From Fundicoccus_A sp052115865 (lineage in GTDB: Bacteria > Bacillota > Bacilli > Lactobacillales > Aerococcaceae): a stretch of 64,000 bases of DNA. Shown here in pieces: positions 15,811 to 23,048 of the stretch (its first letter is position 1; every line of letters starts with the position of its first letter). The position numbers were made by a program, and so were the translations under genes. Below the pieces are notes generated by a model that was not told where the DNA came from, searched no databases, and was given only the letters and a program-made list of their open reading frames with translations. Location: contig NZ_JBQKME010000002.1 of NCBI RefSeq assembly GCF_052115865.1, positions 1 to 64,000 on the forward strand, read 5' to 3'.

Positions 15811-17034
15811 TTATTGAAGTGCTTTGATTTCTTTAACGGCTAATAATTCTCTTCGCAATGGTTCAAGGAATTTAATTCTTGGCTTTCTTATAATGGTTTG
15901 ACTATCATCACTAGGCAACTTTGCTTTGGCTTCTTTTCGATTACGAACGTCAATTTCAATTAAACTATATATCGTAGCGACCGTCGGTACTCCCAATAGC
16001 ATACCTGTAATACCGAATAAGCCACCACCAACCGTTACAGCAAATAAAACCCACATCCCAGGTAAACCGATCGCATCCCCTACGATACGAGGATAAATAA
16101 AGTCTCCTTCAAATTGCTGAACGATAATCACAAAAACTAGGTAAATAAGCGCTTGTGTAGGCGATACAGAAAGCAAAATAATAAATCCAATAGCCCCAGA
16201 AAGAACTGCTCCGACCATAGGAATAAAGGCTAATGAACCTTGCAGGGCTCCCAACATCGTAGCATATGGAATTCTTAAAATACTTAATCCAATTGTAACT
16301 AGTAAGCCTAGTACAATGGCCTCAATTAATGTTCCAGAAATAAACTTTGAAAAAATATAATTCATTAAATTAAAAATATTATGAACTAAATATCTCAATT
16401 TATCAGGCAAATACGCTAACATGAGGTCGTTAAATTGTTGATGTAGCTTTTCTTTTGACATTAAAATATACAAACTGAACATAAATGCTAACACTAAATT
16501 CGTCACAGCACTGACTGAAGTTGTAAGGATTGACATCGAAGAACTTGCTACTCTTTGAAATATTTCATTACCAGCAGACATAATGTTCGTTAGTAAACTT
16601 TGCCAATCAATCGAAGCCGTGTATTCACTTATTAAAGGAATTAAATCTTCTTGAGCTTCAATCCAATCCACCACCTGCGTCATAACAGAAGGCAATACTT
16701 CAATCAATGTCGATATAGCTGATACTAATTGTGGAACAATGAGCATCACAATTAGAGCAAAAACGAAAATAATTACTGCATAAGAAAGAAATATCGCTAA
16801 TGGTCTTCGCACATTATTCGCTATCTTACTCTCAGCTTTGGGAAATAGTAGGTTTTCAAACTTTCGCATTAATAAATTAATAACAAAAGCAATCATTCCG
16901 CCTAAAATAAGCGGGAAAATAACTGTCCAAACAATCCCAATATAACTCACTACTGTACTCCAATGAATCACAATCAAAATCCCAATAAATATCAGTGCGA
17001 TATTTAAGATGGTTATCAGCTCTCTTTTTCTCAA
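15811..17034 (-). CDS. AI-2E family (PF01594) membrane transporter
   Basis: This 407-residue protein has the AI-2E/TqsA-PerM layout: three N-terminal helices, a soluble segment of about 120 residues (about 105-195), then four or five helices. The family landmarks GSLAFIPMVGAVLSG and GLPGMWVLFAVTVGGGLFGITGMLLGVP are visible. Members include autoinducer-2 exporters and Na+/H+ antiporters, so the substrate cannot be assigned. Translation starts at a TTG (17034) with GGAGGT six bases upstream. It lies 24 bp after the dioxygenase gene, probably in the same transcript. Confidence 0.88.
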   Translation of the reverse strand: MRKRELITILNIALIFIGILIVIHWSTVVSYIGIVWTVIFPLILGGMIAFVINLLMRKFENLLFPKAESKIANNVRRPLAIFLSYAVIIFVFALIVMLIVPQLVSAISTLIEVLPSVMTQVVDWIEAQEDLIPLISEYTASIDWQSLLTNIMSAGNEIFQRVASSSMSILTTSVSAVTNLVLAFMFSLYILMSKEKLHQQFNDLMLAYLPDKLRYLVHNIFNLMNYIFSKFISGTLIEAIVLGLLVTIGLSILRIPYATMLGALQGSLAFIPMVGAVLSGAIGFIILLSVSPTQALIYLVFVIIVQQFEGDFIYPRIVGDAIGLPGMWVLFAVTVGGGLFGITGMLLGVPTVATIYSLIEIDVRNRKEAKAKLPSDDSQTIIRKPRIKFLEPLRRELLAVKEIKALQ

Positions 17035-17058
17035 ATAAATACCTCCAATTAACTGTTA

Positions 17059-18003
17059 TTAATCTGTTATCCAATCTTCTATTGGCATTAATGATTTTTC
17101 TAACTCTGGTCTACGTTCTTCTAAAAATGGTGGTAGATCTAATTGTTTACCTAGGAGTGCTTCATTTGTATCCACTAAAAAGCCTGCTGCTTCTTTAGCG
17201 ACGACTTCAAACATGACACCATTATGGTCTCTAAAATAGAGACTGGCAAAATAAAAGCGATCATATACTTTTGGTCTAAAACCTACCCGAACGAGTTCTT
17301 CTTCAATACGATCCAATGAACTTTCATCCAAATGGATAGCTAAATGATGGATAGTACCAGAGCCTACTTTTTCAATTCGGCCTTGTAATTCAATGATATT
17401 TATTTCTCCAAAAATAGAATCCGCCTTTAGTCTTAAACGCGCAAATGTTGCTTCATTGCTTACAAGCTGATAATCAAAGAGTGAAGTCAATGTTTCGATT
17501 AACTTATCTTTATCGCGTACGGTGATTTCAACGGGTCCCATTCCTTGAATCAAATGCTCAGGGTCAACATCGTTTCCTGTCCATGGTTCCCAAGATGAAT
17601 CTAAGTAGCCGTTTGTGTTAACAAAGAATTGCAATTTCAACCCACTTGGGTCGTAAACAACCACTATTTTATCGCCATAATAATCTTCTTTCGTAGCTTG
17701 ATAGTCAAATTTCTCTAATCGCTCTAGCCAATAATCCAAGGATGCTTCGGAAGCTACTAACAAGCCAATCCCAGTATGAGCATTCGTTCCCGCTACTTTT
17801 GCTTCTGAATGTGAATAGTCAAAAAATGTAAAATCATTTCCTGCTGTTCCAAAACGGTCACCATAAAAAACATGATACATGGTTGGCAAATTCTGGTTAA
17901 CAGATATTTTTACACGACGCAAACCTAATACATGTTGGTAAAAATAATCTGTTTCTTTTAAATTATGTGAAAACATCGATATATGATGATGTTGTGTGAT
18001 CAT
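17059..18003 (-). CDS. ring-cleaving dioxygenase of the VOC superfamily (MhqA/MhqO-like)
   Basis: This 314-residue protein has two vicinal-oxygen-chelate modules, each beginning with a histidine ligand (HHHISMFSHNL near residue 6 and IHHLAIHLD near 218). The acidic ligand lies in VMFEVV near residue 266. These are the metal ligands of Fe/Mn ring-cleaving dioxygenases such as the hydroquinone-specific MhqA/MhqO/MhqE. Divergently, 140 bp away, lies a glutathionyl-hydroquinone reductase, so quinone/hydroquinone detoxification is the likely role. The start has AAAGGAG. The substrate is inferred from family and context. Confidence 0.82.
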   Translation of the reverse strand: MITQHHHISMFSHNLKETDYFYQHVLGLRRVKISVNQNLPTMYHVFYGDRFGTAGNDFTFFDYSHSEAKVAGTNAHTGIGLLVASEASLDYWLERLEKFDYQATKEDYYGDKIVVVYDPSGLKLQFFVNTNGYLDSSWEPWTGNDVDPEHLIQGMGPVEITVRDKDKLIETLTSLFDYQLVSNEATFARLRLKADSIFGEINIIELQGRIEKVGSGTIHHLAIHLDESSLDRIEEELVRVGFRPKVYDRFYFASLYFRDHNGVMFEVVAKEAAGFLVDTNEALLGKQLDLPPFLEERRPELEKSLMPIEDWITD

Positions 18004-18036
18004 ACCGAACTCCTTTTAAAATTTTTCTGTAAAACA

Positions 18037-18064
18037 ATTTTATCATTTTAAGGGCATTTGGCAA
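18037..18064 (-). promoter_or_regulatory. promoter for the dioxygenase
   Basis: The minus strand has TTGCCA (18059-18064), a 16-bp spacer and TAAAAT (18037-18042). It is back-to-back with the GST promoter. I see no clear shared dyad. Confidence 0.5.
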
Positions 18065-18080
18065 ACAAACGACCATTGTT

Positions 18081-18109
18081 TTGCACCAATTATAAAACAC
18101 TTGTATACT
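18081..18109 (+). promoter_or_regulatory. promoter for the glutathionyl-hydroquinone reductase
   Basis: TTGCAC (18081-18086), exactly 17 bp, then TATACT (18104-18109), about 33 bp ahead of the ATG. Confidence 0.65.
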
Positions 18110-18142
18110 AAAGTTGTAATAAATAATAGAAAGGAAGATTTT

Positions 18143-19105
18143 ATGGGGCTTTTAGTCAATGGAGAATGGAAAGAACAATGGTATGATACCAAATCAACCG
18201 GTGGACGTTTTGTTCGCAAAGACTCACAATTTCGCAATTGGATAACACCTGATGGGAGTCCAGGTATCAGCGGAGAAGGTGGATTTAAAGCAGAAGCAGG
18301 TCGTTATCACCTCTATGTTTCCTACGCCTGTCCATGGGCACACAGGACATTAATTATGCGTCATGTTAAAGGCTTAGAAGATATTATTTCAGTTTCAGTC
18401 GTTAATCCTATTATGTTAGAAAACGGCTGGACATTTGAACCAATGGATGGTGTTGTTGAAGACTCTGTCAACCATGCAGATTATTTATATCAAGTCTATT
18501 TAGCAGCCGATCCAAACTATTCAGGTCGCGTAACTGTTCCAGTTTTGTGGGACAAAAAACAAAACACCATTGTTAATAATGAATCATCAGAAATTTTACG
18601 GATGTTTAATTCAGCCTTTGTCGAAGTAGGAGCAAAAGAAGGAGACTTTTCTCCCGAAGCCTTACTAGATGAAATTGATGCCATTAATGATAAAGTATAT
18701 GACAATGTTAACAATGGGGTTTATAAGACTGGTTTTGCGACAGAACAATCTGTTTATGAGGAAAACTTTGATAATCTGTTCAATACTTTAGATGAACTGG
18801 AGGCATTATTAGGCAAGCAAAAATATTTAGTAAGCGACCAAATTACAGAAGCTGATTGGCGTCTCTTTACGACACTGGTACGCTTTGACCCAGTCTACTT
18901 CGGACATTTCAAATGTAACAAAAAACAAATAGTAGATTATCCTAACTTATGGCGGTATACGCGTGAACTTTACCATTATCCAGGAGTTAAAGAAACGGTT
19001 AATTTTGACCATATTCAAACACATTATTACGCCAGCCATTCGACCATTAATCCTAACGGTATTGTACCAAAAGGCCCTGAAATTGATTGGTCACTAGACA
19101 ACTAA
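18143..19105 (+). CDS. glutathionyl-hydroquinone reductase (Xi-class GST, YqjG-like)
   Basis: This 320-residue thiol-transferase reduces glutathionyl-hydroquinones. The active-site motif SYACPWAHRTLI places the catalytic cysteine at residue 63. The C-terminal half carries the all-helical GST domain (KYLVSDQITEADWRLFTTLVRFD), and the length fits Xi-class enzymes. The ATG at 18143 follows AAAGGAAG; an upstream frame start at 18101 has no ribosome site. Divergent pairing with the ring-cleaving dioxygenase supports a quinone-detoxification module. Activity would need cellular glutathione, which this window does not address. Confidence 0.9.
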   Translation: MGLLVNGEWKEQWYDTKSTGGRFVRKDSQFRNWITPDGSPGISGEGGFKAEAGRYHLYVSYACPWAHRTLIMRHVKGLEDIISVSVVNPIMLENGWTFEPMDGVVEDSVNHADYLYQVYLAADPNYSGRVTVPVLWDKKQNTIVNNESSEILRMFNSAFVEVGAKEGDFSPEALLDEIDAINDKVYDNVNNGVYKTGFATEQSVYEENFDNLFNTLDELEALLGKQKYLVSDQITEADWRLFTTLVRFDPVYFGHFKCNKKQIVDYPNLWRYTRELYHYPGVKETVNFDHIQTHYYASHSTINPNGIVPKGPEIDWSLDN

Positions 19106-19117
19106 AATAAATATCAC
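19106..19117 (-). repeat. GTGATATTTATT motif, copy 4 (minus orientation)
   Basis: Exact copy, AATAAATATCAC on the plus strand, starting directly after the GST stop codon and 41 bp before a terminator. Confidence 0.7.
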
Positions 19118-19157
19118 TATGAAAAGAATCTAAACAAAATCTTTATGCTATCTAATA

Positions 19158-19204
19158 AACAGAAATCACTATTTCATTTTCGAGATAGTGATTCCTGTTT
19201 TTTT
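19158..19204. terminator. bidirectional terminator
   Basis: The stem AACAGAAATCACTAT/ATAGTGATTCCTGTT with one mismatch is followed by a T run. The stem sequence is nearly the same as at 9173-9213. Confidence 0.85.
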
Positions 19205-19241
19205 GTAGTATTTCATTCATAAACGTCATTTATCGTTCTCT

Positions 19242-19865
19242 TTATTCTTCAAAATCATCAAAATGCAAATACTCACTACATTTAGGATTCCGTGCGGTAC
19301 AGTAATAACGTCCAAATAAGACTAATAATTGATGAGCTTCACTCCAACGCTCTTTAGGAATTAATTTCATTAAGGCATTTTCAACTTGTCGTGGCGTCGC
19401 ATCATCCGACACTACTCCTAATCGTTTACTTACCCGAGACACATGGGTATCGACAGCAATCGCTGGCTCATTAAATGCAACACTCAAAACAACATTGGCA
19501 CTTTTTCTACCTACTCCTGGTAATGACTCTAAATCCTTTCGATTATCCGGGACTTGTCCATCAAATTCTTCGACCAATTTTACAGCTGTTTGATAAACAT
19601 ATTTCGCTTTATTCCGATATAAACCAATCGTTTTAATAAATGGTTCTATTTCTTCAGGAGAAGACTCACTTAGTGCCTTTGGATCTGGATACTTTTCAAA
19701 CAAAGCAGGGGTAATTTTATTGACTGCTCTATCTGTTGTTTGAGCACTTAACATCACAGCAATTAAAAGTTCAAACGGATTACGATAATCCAGTTCCGAT
19801 TCAGCATTTGGAAACAGCTCAGCCATTTGATCGAGTGCATAAATCATTTTCTTACTCGTCATCAT
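19242..19865 (-). CDS. nth: endonuclease III with incomplete iron-sulfur ligands
   Basis: This 207-residue base-excision repair glycosylase/AP lyase is recognisable throughout. It has the helix-hairpin-helix LPGVGRKSAN with catalytic Lys121, and the catalytic Asp139 in AVDTHVSR. The C-terminus is unusual: Cys189 and Cys196 keep the C-x6-C spacing, but the expected third cysteine is Tyr199 and the protein ends before a fourth. The [4Fe-4S] loop is therefore incomplete. I choose the ATG at 19865, seven bases after GAGGAGGG; an ATG at 19886 would overlap that site. It stands alone between terminators. Confidence 0.9.
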   Translation of the reverse strand: MMTSKKMIYALDQMAELFPNAESELDYRNPFELLIAVMLSAQTTDRAVNKITPALFEKYPDPKALSESSPEEIEPFIKTIGLYRNKAKYVYQTAVKLVEEFDGQVPDNRKDLESLPGVGRKSANVVLSVAFNEPAIAVDTHVSRVSKRLGVVSDDATPRQVENALMKLIPKERWSEAHQLLVLFGRYYCTARNPKCSEYLHFDDFEE

Positions 19866-20072
19866 GAGATATCCCTCCTCTTCCATAATAATCCATCTTT
19901 CCCATGAATATTTATTGTAAGTTAAATAAATAACACATGCAAGTGATGCTAGTGGGAATACTTTGGGGTAAAAATTTATTTACGCTTATTAAAATGGTAT
20001 CATTTAATTAATTTGATTATTTAATGTTATAATCAATCATAGATTTTATGTCAATGGTTGGAGGGTTTACAG

Positions 20073-21764
20073 ATGACAAACGATACAATAAACGTTGAAT
20101 TGGATACCAGTGATTCAAATCTACTTAAGTTTTTAAATAAAAACCAGTTATTTATTTATATTTTTATTGGCATATTGATTCATGTATTAATTTTTATCCC
20201 TTTTTTTAGTCTGGATGGTATTTATCTTCAAGATGATTTTGCATTTCATCGCCTACGGCTTGAAAATTATGTAACAGCGGTTCAACACGGCGACTTCTTT
20301 CCAAAGATTTTTCCAGAAATGGCTAATGGATATGGCTATGCCGCAGACTTATTTTACCCGTCTATCTTGTTATTACCCTATGTCGGCCTGCGTCAACTTG
20401 GCTTTTCCTACATTAACAGCTTTTATCTTTACCATTTACTTATCAGTATCGCTACTTTCGGAGTTTCTTTTCTAGCAGTCAAGAAAATAAATCATGAAAA
20501 CAAAACGTCTTTTCTTTTCGCCATTATTTATTCCACAGCAACCTACCGCCTAATGGATCAGTTTATTCGTGGAGCTTTGGGAGAAACTTTAGCTTTTATT
20601 TTCCTCCCCTTAGTTTTTTGGGGGATGGATGCTATACTCAAGAATAAAACAAAAAATGGGATTTTACTTGCGATTGGGATGTCATCACTATTTTACTCGC
20701 ATTTAATTACAACTTTTATTGTAGCTATTTTCTTATCGTTATTCGTCATATATCTATTCATAAAAAATAAACTTACATTGACACACATATTGTCCATTGC
20801 CAAGGCAGCACTCTTAGCTTTCTTGATGTGTGCCTTTACACTGCTACCGATGATTGAACAAACATTTTCAATTGATTTCAATTTTAGTCAGGCTAATGGT
20901 ATTTGGGCAGATGCCCTTAATTATTCGATGGGTGAATTAGTCGTTGATTCCCTACATAATTCCGCTGCTGTTTGGGAAAATTTAGCTCCTAATATTGGTA
21001 CTTTTTTATTGATGATTATTATGTTGGTATTTTTTCAATATAAAAGCCAAAGTAAAAAGATTCAAAATTTACTGATCATTAATCTTTTGCTGATGGTTGT
21101 TTCCACCAATCTGTTTCCATGGTCCATCATACGTCAAACGATTTTTGGAATGATCCAATTCCCATGGCGGTGGTTAACACTATTAACTTTTTCAGCCAGT
21201 TTACTAGCCGCCTATAAGCTGAGTGAAGCCAATTCAAATAAATACCTTGTGATAAACATAACAACATTAATCGCCATTATTTCTGTTTCTTATAGCGGGA
21301 ATATTATCCATCAATTTAATCAAAATGATATCAACCTCATCACAAATGATAGTTATAGCGATTATTTCTTATCATCGGTTGGTGGCGGCCGAGAATATAT
21401 TCCAGTTGAAGCTGACTACCAAAGTTTACGTGATAATAAAGAAGCTTTACCCATTCATAACCAAACAGTTACGCATCAACTCGCAAATCAATCTTATAAA
21501 ATGACAGAATGGACTTTTGAATCTGAATCTAATCAAGAAACAGTTCTTTTGCCTAATCTTACTTATGTTGGTTATGAGGTATTGTTAGACAATGACCCGA
21601 TAGAAATCAAGCAAGAACAAGGACTATTAGCCATCTCAATTCCACAAGGCCGACACCAAGTCAAAGTAAAATATGTCGGTACCAGTATACAACGAATAAG
21701 CTTAATGCTTAGCATAGTAACTTGGCTGCTAGTCATTGTCTATGGCATTTTAAACTTCAAATAA
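20073..21764 (+). CDS. large polytopic membrane protein, GT-C/PTPS-related type
   Basis: This 563-residue protein has about eleven hydrophobic segments and a C-terminal soluble segment of about 130 residues before a last helix. The first loop carries LQDDFAFHRLRLENYVTAV near residue 55, an acidic-pair motif after TM1 typical of GT-C-type glycosyltransferases and of the 6-pyruvoyl-tetrahydropterin-synthase-related membrane family (PF10131). The late FPWRWLTLLTFSASLLAAY also fits that family. A role in cell-surface glycosylation is an inference. The ATG at 20073 follows GGAGGG by seven bases. The gene is monocistronic. Confidence 0.65.
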   Translation: MTNDTINVELDTSDSNLLKFLNKNQLFIYIFIGILIHVLIFIPFFSLDGIYLQDDFAFHRLRLENYVTAVQHGDFFPKIFPEMANGYGYAADLFYPSILLLPYVGLRQLGFSYINSFYLYHLLISIATFGVSFLAVKKINHENKTSFLFAIIYSTATYRLMDQFIRGALGETLAFIFLPLVFWGMDAILKNKTKNGILLAIGMSSLFYSHLITTFIVAIFLSLFVIYLFIKNKLTLTHILSIAKAALLAFLMCAFTLLPMIEQTFSIDFNFSQANGIWADALNYSMGELVVDSLHNSAAVWENLAPNIGTFLLMIIMLVFFQYKSQSKKIQNLLIINLLLMVVSTNLFPWSIIRQTIFGMIQFPWRWLTLLTFSASLLAAYKLSEANSNKYLVINITTLIAIISVSYSGNIIHQFNQNDINLITNDSYSDYFLSSVGGGREYIPVEADYQSLRDNKEALPIHNQTVTHQLANQSYKMTEWTFESESNQETVLLPNLTYVGYEVLLDNDPIEIKQEQGLLAISIPQGRHQVKVKYVGTSIQRISLMLSIVTWLLVIVYGILNFK

Positions 21765-21783
21765 ATTCAAACAAATAAATAAA

Positions 21784-21834
21784 ACCGTCCAAACCTTACT
21801 CTATTTCAGTAAAGTTTGAACGGATTTTATTTTA
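21784..21834. terminator. bidirectional terminator
   Basis: The stem CCGTCCAAAC(C)TTACT/AGTAAAGTTTGAACGG is followed by ATTTTATTTT. Its right arm runs into the end of the HhH gene. Confidence 0.75.
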
Positions 21835-22376
21835 GCGCTTTTACTATGGCTACTAAATTCAAAAAAATCTGCCTGCCAAATTTGTTGACCGTTTTTCAAA
21901 CTTATAATAGATAAAGCTGAACCTTCCTTACCGTGACTTAAAAGCATTTCAAGCTGTAGTGAAAAAATTTCAGCCGGCTTGAAGTTGATGTGATCGATTA
22001 ACTCTTCTAAGCTATAGCTTCGATCGCTTAGATACTCAAATTCTGCCTGTTCAATAACTTCTTCCTGCATTCCTACTAAATCACTTAATGTTCGGCTAAT
22101 AATAAAGTCGCGTATTTGTCTTCTTTTAGGTGCATTGTCACAGCCCAAGCTACCTAAAATTGCAAAGGGTGAATTAAAAGGTAGTTCAACTGGATCAGCA
22201 AAGTTCAAATCAATGTCATCTAAAGCTTTTTGGAGATTTTTAATTGCCTTAGGACCCACTCCATGTAATTTCATTAAATTCACTTTGTCAATTTTACTAA
22301 TAGCTTCCAAGTGATGGATTCCGATAAAATTTAAAGCTTGGGTAGCAGCTTTGCCAATTTTTGGTAATTCAGTCAT
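21801..22376 (-). CDS. helix-hairpin-helix protein with NTF2/SnoaL-like C-terminal domain
   Basis: The 191-residue product starts with a helix-hairpin-helix pair (LPKIGKAATQALNFIGI, then LHGVGPKAIKNLQKAL) like those of small DNA-binding HhH proteins. From about residue 80 comes a separate alpha/beta domain beginning KRRQIRDFIISRT, which resembles a SnoaL/NTF2-like fold. The combination is uncharacterised to my knowledge. Its ATG overlaps the stop of the upstream broken membrane gene (TAATG), so translation was once coupled and expression may be affected by that gene's stop codon. Confidence 0.6.
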   Translation of the reverse strand: MTELPKIGKAATQALNFIGIHHLEAISKIDKVNLMKLHGVGPKAIKNLQKALDDIDLNFADPVELPFNSPFAILGSLGCDNAPKRRQIRDFIISRTLSDLVGMQEEVIEQAEFEYLSDRSYSLEELIDHINFKPAEIFSLQLEMLLSHGKEGSALSIISLKNGQQIWQADFFEFSSHSKSAKIKSVQTLLK

Positions 22377-22915
22377 TATGATTCTCCTTTAATTGAACTG
22401 GCGGTATTTATTAAAATGTTTGGATAATATTGTTTTAATAATTCAATGAGTTGTTGAGTTTTAATATTTTTGTGGCGAATATCAATGGTCTTGGTACCTT
22501 CTCGCCCATATATAACCAGATATTCATTCAAATACCGCTTAATTTCAGACCCTCTGCCAGATGAAAAATAAGATACAATTTCAAATCGGTCGATATTGTT
22601 AACAACATAACTCTCATTGGCAAAATCGATGTAGTTTTTACTTGCTGTCAAAATAACCGGTCGAATGAACATCCTGTAAAGACTATTAAGCACAAGAGCC
22701 AGTCCCAATAGGGCAAACAAAATACCTCCTAGCGAGAAAAAACTAAAGTGGTAAGTTTGATTAAGCATAGCTGGCGGAACCTTATCCCCCAGTATCAAAA
22801 GAAAAGGATTAATAATGCCAGCTTAAACTAAACCAAACACAATGAAAAAAGCTCCAATAAATATCATTAACAGTTGCCGAGCCTTACTTCTTTTAACCTC
22901 AAAATAAGTTTGCAT
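22376..22915 (-). pseudogene. small membrane protein gene (bPH-like) interrupted by an in-frame TAA
   Basis: An ATG at 22915 with GGTGAG upstream starts the frame MQTYFEVKRSKARQLLMIFI, which enters a membrane helix. It meets a TAA at 22823-22825 (codon 31), then continues in the same frame (AGIINPFLLILGDKVPPAML) into an open 140-residue frame down to 22376. The joined product would have two helices, the broken one near residues 14-42 and one near 60-82. A soluble tail with FANESYVVNNIDRFEIV would follow and resembles a bacterial PH-like domain. A restart at the TTG at 22798 has no ribosome site. Either a real nonsense mutation or a sequence error. Confidence 0.7.
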
Positions 22916-22997
22916 TGGTCTCACCTTCAATTTCAAAATTTTACTAAGCGATTATCTTACTAACATTCTAACCAACCTACTATAAATTGTACAAAAA

Positions 22998-23040
22998 AAA
23001 GGATTTAGCCATCATCAAAATGATTTAACTAAATCCTTAA
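22998..23040 (-). terminator. terminator of the DUF1002 gene
   Basis: The stem AAGGATTTAG/CTAAATCCTT with an inner pairing is followed on the minus strand by a T-rich tract. Confidence 0.8.
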
Positions 23041-23048
23041 GGGAAATA

